Assembly: GCA_949752735.1 (NCBI GenBank)
Contig: OX457036.1
Coordinates: 19,142,246 to 19,206,245, forward strand
Reading direction: 5' to 3'
Origin: Lumbricus terrestris
Taxonomy: Eukaryota; Annelida; Clitellata; Crassiclitellata; Lumbricidae
DNA: 64,000 nucleotides
A program made the position numbers and the translations under genes. Positions 33,657 through 61,873 of the stretch are shown here, piece after piece. The number at the start of each line of letters is the position of its first letter. Positions within the stretch are counted from its first letter, which is position 1. The notes beneath the pieces were generated by a model. The model was not told the origin of the DNA and did no database searches. It worked only from the letters and a program-made list of their open reading frames with translations.

Positions 33657-33884
33657 GAACTTTAAAGGAGCTCTCGTGAAGTGAATGAACTCTTCTTTAC
33701 TGTTAAAAATAAGTTGCTTGCACTCAACGCTTGGCCTACTTGCACCGTGTGCCGATTCTTACGACTGTAAGGCATAGCCTAGATGTTACGCTTGGAATGT
33801 TGCCATCGGACGACTTTTATTGCAAATTGACTGTACTACAAGTTTGATCTGGTCTGCAGGTTATAAACTGAAATCAACAAGACT

Positions 33885-34190
33885 AGTGGCCGTGAATAAT
33901 TCTCGTACAATAAAGTTCTAAACTTCTTTGGTGGGCAACTCAAAACTCTTAATATTATATATACTGCATATAATGTTAGCCTATACATCTATGTAAGCCT
34001 ACATATTAATATATACGATATATACTATAATACTGTATAATAAGCTTATAGTACACGACGTTGGTGTCTTCAATAACCTGCGTAGAGTGAAAAGTCAATC
34101 CATAAGAGAGAAGTGGAAAAACCTTCACTCGGGTCCTTCCCGCCAAATGTCATGCAAAATAAAAGTAATTTATGAAGCGCAATCCGATGA
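33885..34190 (-). promoter_or_regulatory. Conserved upstream block, copy B
   Basis: Same block as in A without the LINE, so it preserves the ancestral spacing to the TATA box. Confidence 0.3.
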
Positions 34191-34197
34191 TGATTAT

Positions 34198-34670
34198 AAA
34201 GAAGAAGAAGAAGAAGAAGAAGAAGAAGAAGAAGAAGAAAGCCTATCTGTAGACAAAAATGATGATGACGACGACGGCAACGGGGATGATGACGATAATC
34301 ATAGAGAAGAAGGAGAAGAAAAGGAACTGTATTTGTAGAAGATGGTGAAGATGGTGAGGATGGTGAAGATGGTGAGAATGGTGAAGATGGTGGTGGTGGT
34401 GATGATGGTGGTGGTGGTCGTGGTGCTGGTGGTGGTCGTGGTGGTGGTGGTGGTCGTGGTGCTGGTGGTGATGATGGTGATGGTAGTGGTGGTGGTGGTC
34501 GTGGTGCTGGTGGTGGTCGTGGTGGTGGTGGTGGTGGTGGTGGTCGTGGTCGTGGTGGTGGTGGTCGTGGTGGTGGTGGTGATGGTGGTGGTGGCGATGG
34601 CGATGGCGATGACGATGACAATGACGACGACGACGACGAGGACGACGACGACGACGATAATGATGATGAT
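34198..34670 (+). repeat. (GAA)n and (GGT/GAT)n arrays next to unit B
   Basis: GAA repeats at 34198-34240 and mixed GGT, CGT, GAT units at 34339-34670. This is the positional counterpart of the unit A array but strongly diverged in unit sequence. Confidence 0.88.
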
Positions 34671-34674
34671 AATG

Positions 34675-35515
34675 ACCGAACCCACCACCATACACCACCG
34701 CGCCCCACATCATTGTCGATTAATTACGGGATTCGTAAGGCAGTCGGAAAATGGACATTATATCCCCTGACATTGTATTGCATTGTATACTTCAAAAACA
34801 TCTGTAAAGGCTATGTTAATTCGTATAATTATTATCTGTAGGCCAAAAGCCTTATCCCTGTGTGAAATTTAGACGAGCATTGTAAGAATATGCTGAGATG
34901 CATGTATATATGCTAAAAAAATAAAAATAATATATATCCAAAACATCTATAAGAATATATGTTATAAGGTGTGCATTAGTATATATTATTATGTTAGACA
35001 TTAGAACTATAGGCATATATTCAAAACATCTATAAAAATAGATCATTACATTAGTCGTCCAAAGTTTCTCGTAGTTGTCATTCATTGTGAATAATATGGC
35101 CTATAATTTTAGTTAGGAACGACATTAACAGTTCTCCAACTTAGTCTAAGCAAACGACATCAACAAGTCTCAATTGTGGACCTAAATGACACTAGCAAAT
35201 CCTAGCTTTAGCAATGCCAATTGAATGACACTATAGTTAGTCGTTAGTTTACATCTGAATGACAGTAGCATGCCTTTATCGTTACCGCATTTACAAGTTG
35301 ATATAATTATTATAGACAATAAGAAAATGGCAATTGAGGTCTATCAATTGAAAACAGAAGCAAGTTAATTGCAAAGAGGGGAATTATGTCCGGGGGAATG
35401 TGTCTTAGGGATTTTGACTGTTTATTTTCGACCGCAGTGATTATGTCCGGGGGAGGATGAAGTCCTACAACCAGGCAATCGACCGACTGAGAAACTAGGC
35501 TTATGGCTGTTTACC
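34675..35515. other. Inverted copy of the unit A spacer
   Basis: Reverse complement of about 16711-17552, joined directly to the trinucleotide array. Non-coding. Confidence 0.8.
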
Positions 35516-35641
35516 CGTTTTTGAAGTGCTTGCTTGCTGTTGAATAATGGGCTGTAACCCTATTCGTCATGTTTTCATCGTCATTCAACTCTGCTGAATA
35601 GCATCACGCGCTAATAAATCAGCTTGCATTAGATCTATATA

Positions 35642-36190
35642 CACTGTGATTCAAAAACAAAACTAAGCCAAACTATTTTTCATATATCTCTAATACCTGA
35701 TAACGTATCACGTTAGCATTTTCCAAATATTTAGAGAATTGGACCAAGAATATGAATCCGAAATTTCATGAGATAGAGTTGAACGGGTAAAAAGATACGA
35801 ATCTTTCAAATTCATATGCCGAAATTTCAGTTTACAAGCAATTTTCTGCCAGATTCAATACAATTTTTTCTTGTATCTCTAATGCCTGATGATTAGGCCT
35901 AATCAGTCTAAAATTTTCCAGATATGTAGAGAATTGAACTAACAATATGACTCCAGCAGTATGGTTTGATTATTTAATTAAATAACATGCTCAAAATGTC
36001 CTCCTCCTGCTTGCACGCAAGCCTGAAGGCGCTGGCGCCATTAGGCAACAGCCATAGGTGCAATCACGTCCTAAAAGTTGGGGGGACCATAATGAATTAC
36101 GTCCTAAAAGTTGGGGGACCATAATAATAAAGCTAGGGACCACTCAAAAGTTGGGGGGACGCGTCCCGTGGGTCCCATAGGGTGGTTGCG

Positions 36191-36280
<90 letters not shown>

Positions 36281-37089
36281 ACAGCATGCATCGTCGATTA
36301 TCCTCTGGTCGAGGCCATCCCACACTTCCAACAAGCGTTGCTTCAGATCGTTTATATCATCCATGGATTGTTGTCTGGTAGACTCGGTCTTGCATCACGT
36401 TCCACGCTTTATAGTCGACAGGATTCAAATCTGGGCTGTTCGGAGGCCATAATGTGGGAGAAACGAAGTCAGCATTTCGATGGTTTCCTTGGCTCTGTGG
36501 GCTGGCGCTGTTCTGTTGAAAAATAAAACAGCCTTCTGGGGCTATAGATTTCTGAATACAAGTGGAAGATGTTGTGAGAGCAGAACATTGCGATAATATA
36601 CTCCGTTAAATTTACTCCAGGATCCCTGAAGATCAAAATTGGGAAATATCAAGCATCGAAACCGCAACGAACACCATAACCGACTTGCTGAAAACTAAAA
36701 TTTCTGCAGATGAAGTTTAAACACTCATATCTTTTTATCCGTTCAAATTTATGACATGATATTTTGGAATCCTATTCATGGTTCAATTCTCTAAATATCG
36801 GGTACATTTTGGTATGAATACTTATCAGGCATTAGAGATATAAGAAAAACAGTTTAGCTTACTTTTTATTGAATCTGACAGAAAATTGCTTGTAAACTGA
36901 AATTTCGGCATATGAAGTTGAAAGATTCATATCTTTTTATCCGTTCAACTTTATCTCATGAAATGTTGGAATTAAATTCTTGGTCCAATTCTCTCAATAT
37001 AGTTGAAAAATTTTAGCGTGATATATTATCAGACATTAGAGATACCGGTATATGAAAACCGTTTGGCTTAGTTTTTTAAAATCACGGTG
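35642..37089 (-). mobile_element. Mariner-like element with dead transposase
   Basis: TA-flanked, TIR CACTGTGATTCAAAAA..AAACTAAGCCAAAC, inverted at the right end. The minus strand at about 36315-36525 encodes a degraded transposase tail (WPPNSPDLNPVDYKAWN) with frame breaks around the QQD motif. A hAT MITE is nested at 36053-36277. Confidence 0.78.
36053..36277. mobile_element. hAT-like MITE (CATAGGCGCAACC), copy 2, with (TA)n expansion
   Basis: TSD GCAACAGC (36045-36052, 36278-36285) is perfect. The right end CCTATG has expanded internally into about 85 bp of TA repeat (36193-36276). The rest matches 12875-13020. Confidence 0.83.
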
Positions 37090-37779
37090 TATGTAAGTTT
37101 ATGCATGTGCATTTAACTACACACCGGTATATGTATGTGTATATATAAATAATATTAAATATATATATATATTTATATATTACATATAGGCTAGAGAGAG
37201 AGGGACAGAGACAGAGACGGAGACCCACACAGAGACAGAGACAGAGGTAGAGTCAGAGACAGAGAGACAGTGAGAGAAAGAGAGAAGTAGATATGGCGTG
37301 CATATAATATAAACTTGTCCACCCAGCCGTTAGTTAAGTTATTTCTCCATAGCGGCCTTCTTGCATCGTTGCACTGACCTTGACGGTAACGTTGTTTACG
37401 ATTGAATCAACACGACGTTGTCGAGCCCGCTACACTCAACGTATAGGAGCCATGGATAGCGGGCGGGGACCATAACGAGGTCATGGTCCCTCTGTGTAAC
37501 CAGTTCTTCTCATTTTCTCTCACCTTGTTTGTATTAATGCGTTGTTAAGTGATTATAGAGTAAAATTTAATTGAATTAGGCCTATCGCAGGGCTTAAAGT
37601 GTGGCTGAACGGTCATGGAAGCCGTCCAAGCTTGACTTACTTGACTTATGGCCCTGGCAAAGCTTTCGCCCGCATCAGCCGCTCCTTTATGGATAGCCGT
37701 CCAAGCACTTATCTTAAAATCTGAATGCCGTCCTGCCACTTATTAGCCAGCACAGCCTGGAACGCTAAGGGGCGTCCAG
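37090..37779. other. Intergenic region between units B and C, part
   Basis: Contains a short AT-rich run (37150-37185) and a degenerate GAGACAGA repeat at 37192-37285. No gene was seen. Confidence 0.4.
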
Positions 37780-38633
37780 CAGGCCCGCCGAGGGGGAGGG
37801 CAAGGGAGGCAAATGCCCAGGGCCCGGCGACTTTTAGGGCCACAGAGGAGCCCGGGCCAGACGGATTATAATATTTTTCATATGTTGAATGCGGGCAGCT
37901 GGCCCAACCTATAATCACTTATGCGATTTAGCCTATTTATATAGGTTAAATCGCATTAGTGATTATAGGTTAGTGCATATATTATAGCCTATAGTGATTA
38001 TATGCAAAGTTTATGATTATTTCTGTTAAAATATAGATTATTACTGTCATAACTAGCCTACAGCATCTGTCTAAGTTTCAAGCAACTGCCCATAGCCCTA
38101 ATTAGGCCTATGAGTTTTTGCCAAAGAACACGTTGTTGTTTCTATTTGTTGTGTTTTTTGGTCCAAAAGCCTAAAAAGAGTTTAGGACCCGCGACTGTAA
38201 TGTAATGTAATGTAATGTAATGTAAATCTTCGAGAATTTCTCAGCGCCCACAAAAGCCACGTCATTGAGACCAGCTTATTCACCGGCGCTATATCAAATC
38301 AAGTCCGCAATAGCCAGAGCTGCCGCTTTCGTTCCGGTTCCAGGTCAAAATCCGGGGAGGTCAAGCCGAGGAGACAGCGTGGTGCTACTGTGGTTGTCGG
38401 TGATGGTGGTGGTTGGGTGATGGAACCTGATTGGAATCTGGGTAGGACAGCTTGAAGAGTTCGGTTTTCAGACGTGAATGGAATGCAGCAGAGGAGAGTG
38501 CAAGCGGAGGAGAGGTTGAATTTGAAGGGGAGATTGGAGAGATAGGAGGATGAGCGAACAGGCGGAGGTATGTTGGGAGTCCGTTCGAAAGACTGCTCTG
38601 CCCAGGGGCCCGGAATTTCTGTCGGAGGGCCTG
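37780..38633. mobile_element. hAT-like non-autonomous element (CAGGCCC)
   Basis: 854 bp from CAGGCCCGCC to GGAGGGCCTG with a perfect 8-bp TSD GCGTCCAG (37772-37779, 38634-38641). A LINE fragment is nested inside. Confidence 0.75.
38203..38580 (-). mobile_element. L2/CR1-type LINE 3' end
   Basis: The minus strand encodes FHSRLKTELFKLSYPDSNQ, followed by a 3' UTR and a TTACA-type tail (TGTAA repeats at 38200-38225 on plus). It is related to 40940-41505. Confidence 0.6.
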
Positions 38634-38959
38634 GCGTCCAGGCACGTCTTTTGGAAAGGTAAGGGGCGTCCAGGCACTTATTTTCCACACTTTAAACACT
38701 GGCCTATAGTCCACACTGGAAAACACACATGCCATTGCTTTAAGTTTATAAACTTATACATAACTATATGTCTATATTGAAGTTCATGTGTTTTAAATCA
38801 CGGTCATAATTTTCTTTAATTTTATTTTTGTATGATGTTCGTAACGCTGTCCAAGGATTCAGCAAACTTACCTTACATTGTAGGCCTAACTTAAGTTACC
38901 TATTAGTCTCCGTAATGAACTTCTTTGTCTTTCTTTGCCCCTTTTCCGCAAGCGTTTGA

Positions 38960-39075
38960 AAACCATTCGCTTTGATTGTGGTTTGGTGTCAGGTCGGGAG
39001 CGCCTCTGATGAGTCTCTCTTGAAGGGGCGCTATATAAATGAACGATTACAATTACAAAATTACAATTACAACTT
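38960..39075 (+). mobile_element. LINE 3'-end fragment
   Basis: Ends in GGGGCGCTATATAAATGAAC then ATTACA repeats, the same 3' end type as at 22870 and 51670. Confidence 0.5.
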
Positions 39076-39079
39076 AAAT

Positions 39080-39440
39080 AGGCCGAAGAAGTTTATATAA
39101 AAAATAGCACTTATAAATTTCATTTCAAACAGGGACTTATTACTACATCTAGGTTCTAAGCTTATAATTTTATCTCAAATGATGATGCTAAACAATTAAA
39201 TAATGTCATTAGTTAGCTGGATCGTTGAAAGTAGGCCTACGGTGAAAAGTAAGGAATATCAGACAAATAAATTTAAAGAAAATAATAACAGGCAATAAAT
39301 AAATAAATAAAGTCACCTAAAAGTTTTTTAAAAACGGAATAAAACGATGCGAAAAACTCCCCAAAACGACGGTTTTTGAGAAAAAATGAAGAAAACGTTT
39401 TAAACAGTTATGACTTTCTACCATCACAACCATCAACGAA
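39080..39440. mobile_element. Fragment related to the CATAG hAT element
   Basis: Aligns with the right part of the element at 58389-61852 (about 61500-61850), including GGAATATCAGACAAA and the AAAACG-rich terminus. TIRs are not intact. Confidence 0.5.
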
Positions 39441-39873
39441 GAATAACCCTGCCAGAACAACGATCCCAAATTCTGCGAATTGAGAAAACATGTAGACCTA
39501 CAGACCTACCTCGAGAAAAAACATAATAATAAAGAAAAAACAGTATTAATTACTTTTTCTTAAAACATTTTGTTATAACTCTAGCTAGACATAATACGCA
39601 GCGATTTTATGTGATGGAAAGTTAGTTGCAGGTGTAGGCTTGAAATTCCGTACCGCATTTAGAATCAATGCAGGGCTTTTTTAAACTTGCAGTTGTAGCC
39701 TACACAAAATGTGCAGTTGTAGAAGCATTTCTGTACAGTTAAAACTAGCAAAAAGGTCATTGTCCTCCCATTGGAAGTAATTTACAACGGAAGATTGGAA
39801 AGGAAAGAAGGGTTGTGCAGTTATAAAAATTCCTTTAAAACAGCCCAGAATCAATTATAGATCTCCGAAAACT

Positions 39874-55243
<15,370 letters not shown>

Positions 55244-55344
55244 CTGCAAGAATTATTTTAATGAAGTTCGCAGAGGTAAAGATAATCAAGCCGCGTTTCA
55301 CAAAATCGTTGCTTCTCATTTCGAGCTGACATACCGCAGTTCAT

Positions 55345-55615
55345 TCATTCATTGAGGGCATATATATAGCGCCCGTTCGGAAACTACTCAGAAGTGCTCC
55401 CAGCCCCGCCTAGAATAAAGAAAAAAGACTTGAGGGACCTGTAGGTAGAACCAAGCCGGATGAACCAAAAGTAGAGAGCGAGGCGTAATCGGGAGGTCGT
55501 TCCAGACAGTGGGCCCCACGACCGAGAAAGCAAAGCACAGAATGTCGGATTCAGCCGTAACATCGAGTTGCCTCGTCCAGCACTATTGAAGCCGACGCTG
55601 CTTGATTGCAACTGC
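55345..55615 (-). mobile_element. LINE 3'-end fragment, copy C intron 1
   Basis: The minus strand encodes a GPTVWNDLPITPRS-like tail followed by the CGCTATATATATGCC 3' UTR and a GAAT-type tail (CATTCATT on plus). Same family as 22870. Confidence 0.55.
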
Positions 55616-55762
55616 TGATTAATTACAGGGGTCTAATTTAGCTGCTTGGCAGCCATGCAGGGCGTCCATCACGTCCGACTGCTCAGGTAATCATCGCCAT
55701 CTGTCGAATGAAAGGTTGAGTCGACCTTTGAAAGGAGGGCAGCTAATAAAGAGAGCGTGTGT

Positions 55763-55803
<41 letters not shown>

Positions 55804-56110
55804 ATATCATTGGGCTCAATGCCCGTAAGAGTCCGACGCCACTCTCTGTCTGAGTCTGTCTCGCGCCATGCTGCCCAGCTTCAACAGGTCCGGTCAGCAG
55901 GTTTGCTCCATACCATTAACATCTTGGAGCAGTTAGACCACCTTGTCTAAATGAAGAGAATGCATGAAGGACAACTTGGGTCAATGCCCGTATGTGTCCC
56001 ACGCTCTCCCCCGACTCTCCACCGGTCTGTCCTGACCGGCCTGTGCATGTCTGCTCCACATCATGACACCTTGAAGCATCTGGGTCGCTCTGTCACTTGT
56101 GCCGTGGTTT
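55763..56110 (-). mobile_element. Retroelement 3'-end repeat with (ATC)n tail
   Basis: Inverted relative of 46275-46590. It begins (plus sense) in an ATC run at 55763-55803 that probably grew from its 3' tail. Confidence 0.55.
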
Positions 56111-58190
56111 TTGCGGATTTAAATCGTCTTGGTCTTTTACTGCCAGTTTATCTCCACCCATCTGACAAACCTTCCTCACTTTGTCCGGGCTTAGGACCGG
56201 CACAGGGAAGTTGTTGGTTCCCTGTGGCGGAGGATGGATGCAGTTTAATGTCGTGCCCAGGACCAGCGTGTGTAATGCAGACCTGTAATTGAACAATTAT
56301 TGTGTATGTGCACTTGTTATAGCGCCCTTCTGAGTCTCCCGACTATAGTGTGTGTGTGTATGTGTGTGTGTGTATTTGCAGTTTTACGTCACTGTGTGGT
56401 AACAAAGACCATTAGCGACGCCCTCCTCCTTTACCCAGGCTTAGGACTGGCACTGGCAGAGTACAACCAGTGGCGGAGTTAACTACAGTGCGGACACTGC
56501 ATCGGAGTTTCACGCCGAGGCACATGAGCGATTGCAAGTGAAAGACTTGCTCAAGGGCTCTACGAGGTAAACCTGGAAGTCGACCCCAATAAGTCGACCC
56601 CTGTAGACTTGGCTTACCCCAATCGATTTGGCTTTCCCAAGTCGAGGCGTTTCTGCTTACCGCAGCTGACCCAAGTCGAATTTTGTAGAGGGAAGTCACT
56701 TAAAGTTGCTTTTCCACACGTCGACTTAAACCGACTAGAGACACAAGCAAACCTAAATTAATTACTTCAAACCATTGTTCATGAGAACAGGTCAGCATTT
56801 AAGCAGGTTTTGACTTTGTAGTGTGTTTAGGCCAACACTTTTGTAGTGTGTTTGCGGTAAATGATTAGGTCTGCCAAAGGCTGCCAGTAGGCTATTAACT
56901 TCTATGGTCTACTGCGTCGGCCTACGCAGACTGCGAAAAAAATTATTTTCGAAGTCGGCTTTGCCAAACATCTACGTTTAGGCCGACAGCAGGCTATTTT
57001 ATCTGCCGTCCGCCAATCCATTCATACAATGTTAGGCCGTTATCCATGTTGAAACGTCACACGTTGATACGTTTCATAGAAATAAGGTCAGGCCCGGCCT
57101 AAGGGCAAGGCGAGCGAGGCAGCCGCCTTGGGCACCGCGCTGCTGGTTATAATTTTTTTTTCTTTGTTGAAATTGCAAAGCAACAGGTAGCATTGTATGC
57201 TGTCATTTTAACGAAATTGCTCATCATTTCAGTGCTAATAGCCTTGGTCTAAGACTTCAAAGTGTCCCCCATGTCGAACATTTTATAACATCAATAACAG
57301 AAATTCGCTTGCAGTCAATTTGCCACGTGATGTGACAGGGTGATTTTGAAAGAAGGAAACTTCCTCACAGCTAGCCTACTTTTTAGGCGTTGGCTTGCGT
57401 GTAGAATTCTCTCCAGAAAAACTAATTAACTCTCTTTGCTTCAAATGTGCAAATGGACGTCAGCATAGGCCTACATTTTGCAGGAGAGGGCAAAACACAA
57501 TGATGTTGTGACATTTTTAGCGAGAGCTTAGAAATTGCAAAGCAGGAAATTTAGAACATAGCTATTTTCAGAGACGTGTCTAACATAATGTAAATTTACT
57601 TCGTGAATAATTAGCATCATTAGTGCTCTGGCGCTACGAAATTTGTCAAAAACCAAAACGCAGGCCTCAGTTGAAACAATTATCAATTTTCGGGGCGGGT
57701 CTCTCTTGCCCCTAAGTGCGGGCGCTGATGATTTTGCATTTCTTATAGATAGGCCTAGGCCTACATAACGTAGTATAGGGAAAGCCATCTAAGATGGGAC
57801 GCTTCATAGGATGGGACACAACTAATGCTACCGCTACAGGCCTACGCAGGGGAAGTCACTTGATTTACAATGTTCGCTAATAATAGGCCTATCGCTTTTT
57901 TCGGAAAATTGCTATTCTTTTACATGCATCATTTGAAAGACTAATATGTATAGGCCTAGACTACTATTTTGGACAACCCTCCTGACTAGACAAAGCGCTC
58001 GTGAAAATGCAGTGCCCTGCGCTTTTCTTCCGAGAGGCGCTTTAGATATGTGAAGATTACGATTTCGAAGAATAACAAAATCAGTCGGACCGCCGGAGTC
58101 ACAAAATATACATGCTTGGACTGCTAAAAGTCTTGACGCTTCGACGGAGTAAAGATGCCTTGGAAGACAACGGCGATATGATTAGGCCTA
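56111..58190. other. Copy C intron 1, middle part
   Basis: Contains two related segments around GGGCTTAGGACCGGCAC (56188) and GGCTTAGGACTGGCAC (56441), a GT-rich run at 56347-56375, and hAT-like terminal sequences at about 57090 (CAGGCCCGGCC) and 57725 (reverse CAGCGCCCGCAC) that could not be paired by a TSD. No gene was seen. Confidence 0.4.
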
Positions 58191-58193
58191 CAA

Positions 58194-58280
58194 TCATCAT
58201 CATCATCATCGTCGTCATCATCATCGTCATCATCATCATCATCGTCGTCATAATCGTCGTCGTCGTCGTCGTCGTTATCA
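58194..58280. repeat. (ATC)n/(GTC)n microsatellite
   Basis: ATC and GTC units immediately upstream of a tRNA-like SINE head. Confidence 0.88.
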
Positions 58281-58289
58281 TCACTGATG

Positions 58290-58378
58290 CATGGAGGAAG
58301 CGGTGGCGCATTTGGCTACAGTCTGGCATGGAGATCAGCGGAACTGGGTTCAATTCCCGAAACCCCGGCCGGTAAACG
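58290..58378 (+). mobile_element. tRNA-derived SINE head
   Basis: GGTGGCGCATTTGGCTACAG (A-box region) and GGGTTCAATTCC (B box). Cut off at its 3' side by the hAT element starting at 58389. Confidence 0.5.
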
Positions 58379-58388
58379 TGCTTTGTAG

Positions 58389-61300
58389 CATAGATGTAAA
58401 AAACGATGAAAATAAAATAAAAACGGTAAAAAACGTCGTTTTTTTCGAAATAATAAAAAACGACAAAAAAACCGATAAAAACGGAAACGGAAAATAATTT
58501 GCCTTTGTTACATCTGAAATTTCATTTTCAGCTTAAAAATCTTGCTTATGCAATTTTATCAAGAAATTGGAAATAACACAACTTTATTATTAGGCCAAAA
58601 TAATTGGTATAAGTAACATTAATCTACCACAGTTATTTTTTTCTAATAACTTTGGTTTAATAAGAAATTCGGGCAAATTAAAGGTACTGAAATCTTTTCA
58701 AATTTAAATTGTGAACATAATTATGTCCACATTATAAGTTTATGCTGATCAGGGGCGGATCCAGGGGGGGGGGCCAATCCGGCCATGGCCCCCCATTCCA
58801 AATCTCCATGGGACGTGGCACCATCCGTGGTCGCCCAAAAGATTTTTTGCAGGAAGTCACTCATGGCCAGGAGAATTAATATATAAATGTAATTAAAATC
58901 CAAGCCTCTCACACAATTGCATTGTCTTTATATAAAGCAACAAAAAGAAAAAATCTTTCAACAGTATTCGACTATGATTTATGGCATACAACGTTTGTTA
59001 CTCGTGTATATATTCTTTAGTAAAATGTAAAAATATAACACCAACAAACACAATTATAACTAATAACAACTAACTATCATTATTTTGCAAAGCAAGTTTA
59101 CACTAACAACAGTATTGGGAATTTTTCCCAGATGCAAAAATATTTCAGCGGCAAAACTTGTTAGGTTTTGAATTTAGTCTATAATGTTCAATAAACTGCG
59201 GTGAATGATCACACATGTTTACTTCTTGTTCTTATTTATTCCTTACTATGTTTCATTCAGTGGTTGGAAGTATTTTATTTACTGTAGTCTTAAAAATAAT
59301 ATAATAGGATGAGGTCTATTCTTGCTTTAACTTGGAATTATTTTAGCATTGTGTGCTTCATATTATAAATACATAAATACTTTAAAAATACTTTTGTTTG
59401 CCATTAATAACAGCTAATAGAGCAATGTTATATGCTGTATGCACTAGCCCTACAATAACTATTATTCACTATTATTATTTATTGTGGAAAGTCTCTGGTT
59501 ATGGCCCTTAGCCACGCATAACATACATCCATAACATAGCCATAATGGCATGGATATATATACATATATAAATATAATATATATAATTAATTATATATAT
59601 ATAATATTATACATACAGTCTACCAAGCAACATTTGCAATGCAACTTTGTCAACCAACTGTCCATTGTCAGTGTGTGCCTTAACTTCAATCTGAGACTCA
59701 AATGTAAGCTTCTCGCCCAATTGCATTGTGAAATAAAAACTTTGGAAACCCCTTTCATGAACAAGAGTTTGATCTATGCTTCATAAAAAAACTTAATGTA
59801 CATATTTGCTCAAGAAAGGAGCATTCCTCGCCCATTTTTCTACAAATTTCTTGTGACAGTTTCAAAATCGATTGTTCTGGCAATATCATACTCAAAGTTT
59901 TCAAATGTCAACCTGGCCAAATCCACAAAATGTGAAAGAGATATTGTAACCCTTCAGACATTTAAATCTATCATTTTGCGTTTGCTAAATGATCTTTTTG
60001 CAGAAGCTACCACTTATGGAATTGTCAACAGTAGGCTCATGCGTTACCTGACACACATTTGGAAATAACTCCGCAGGATTTTTTATGTATGTTAAAAGTT
60101 CAACAGGTTCAATGGGCACATCCAAAATTTGCCTTTATAGGCATACCGATGGTAAATGTTCAATTTCTGTTACAAAATCCTGACCATGAAGGAATGCAGG
60201 ATAAAGCTAGAGCTTTTCCTGCCAAATTACATGTAGGCCTAGGCCTAGACCTAGGCTTACACATGATTAGATTTATATATTTGCACAAGAATTAAACCCC
60301 TTAGCCAGAGTTAAATAAAATATGCAAAAAATAGAAAAACTTTGATTGCAAGCTCCTCCTAGCCCCTGAAAATATACGACCAATTTCTAAATCTGTGCGT
60401 TCTAGGGGGCTTATCCCTCTAGCTCTGATAAATTCCGCCCATGCCTTTAAGAGTGCATTTCTTGTATGCTATACTGTGTATACTGAATTTTTTTAGCAAT
60501 CTGAAACAATCCTGTTAAAATGAGTGTAACTTACTCTTAATATTTGCACAAATACTTTTTTTTCAACTGAATAACTTCTCTCCAGCGCTATCTTTAAAAT
60601 TTGAAATTGTCAAATTTTAAACTGTTTTGGTTCTGTTATTTGAACAACTGAACACCTAGTAAAACAACATCGTTACTACATGACTTTCAGATTTTGACCC
60701 CGCAATTTATTAGTTCTTGGCTAGTTTGTGTACCATTTGTTATTATTGAACTGCAAAGTGTGTCCTGGTCAGCAATTCAGGACCATCTTAGGAAACAAGG
60801 ATAAACTGATTCTAGTGCAGAAAGGTCAGCTCATGTAACATAATTATACTCATATCTGAAGTTATTCACTACATATAATAACCCAGCCACAGCAGAACTG
60901 AGCTGCTGGACTCGATACATACAGATATTATTAATATTGAATTGTATATATTAATATTAATATAGTATTGTATATATTTTTTATCAGTACTGAACAAATT
61001 GAGTAATTTTGCTAAAATGACATCTCACAAGGGCACTGTTGCAGTGTGGAAACTTTAAAAAACCTATTTTAAAGTATAGTCTATGTTTATTGAGATCTTA
61101 TGGCACTCTTATAAGCACTGAAAAGTACAGCTATTTTGCTAAGATAACAGCTTAAAATGCTACCATTGCAATGTGAAAATTCAAAAAGTTTCTGGTGGGG
61201 AGGGGTGTATCCCCCCTCCCCATACCCCTCCCCACAACTCTCGGCGCTACGTGCCTCATGACTGTCCTCCAGACAGTCCATAATCTACCCCTCCAGAAAC

Positions 61301-61852
61301 CTCACCCCCCCCCATAGGAGGGGACTAAATTAAACTCTGCTTTCGGCCAAACGACTAAAAAAAATTCCGACCCAAATTTTTTTGGCCCCCCCTTCGAAAA
61401 TTCCTGGATCCGCCCCTGATGCTGATCAACATAACAAATTAAAATCTATCCAGAAGCAAAACCACAGATGTTTACTAAATTAAAAATTTTACATTTGTGC
61501 TTAAAATTCTTACTTATAAATATTAATTATAGGTCCAAGAATTTTATATCAAAATAACTCTTACAAATTTCATTTCTTATATAGGGATCTACTACATGTA
61601 TTTCTTAAAATTATGACCCAAACAACTACACAAAGACCCTATAGTTAGCCGAATCCTTGAGAGCACGGTGAAAACGTATGGAATATCAGACAAAAATTAA
61701 ATTAAGGAAAATAATATTAGACAGTAAATAATAAAATAAAGTTACATAACAATCGAAAAAAACGATAAAAAACGATGGGAAAAATAAAAAACGAAAAAAC
61801 GACGTTTTTTGAAAGAGAATAAAAAACCAAAAAATCGTTTTTTACAACTATG
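58389..61852. mobile_element. hAT-like element (CATAG.TGTAAAAAACGAT), hosting a second hAT
   Basis: TIR CATAG(A/T)TGTAAAAAACGAT at both ends and a perfect 8-bp TSD CTTTGTAG (58381-58388, 61853-61860). Without the nested element it is about 795 bp. A partial relative lies at 39080-39440. Confidence 0.85.
58750..61418. mobile_element. hAT-like element (CAGGGGCGGATCC), 2.7 kb, nested
   Basis: TIR CAGGGGCGGATCCAGG / CCTGGATCCGCCCCTG, perfect 8-bp TSD ATGCTGAT (58742-58749, 61419-61426). Short open frames inside (59550-60295) were not recognised as transposase. It shares ends with the 335-bp element at 32992. Confidence 0.88.
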
Positions 61853-61873
61853 CTTTGTAGGATGCTATTAATT

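Noticed and set aside
57092..57726. A hAT element between the CAGGCCCGG and GCGGGCGCTG termini
   Set aside because: The ends are only loosely complementary and the flanking 8 bp do not match.
59550..60295. Host gene inside the nested hAT element
   Set aside because: Short AT-rich frames without recognisable domains, wholly within an element with intact TIRs and TSD.
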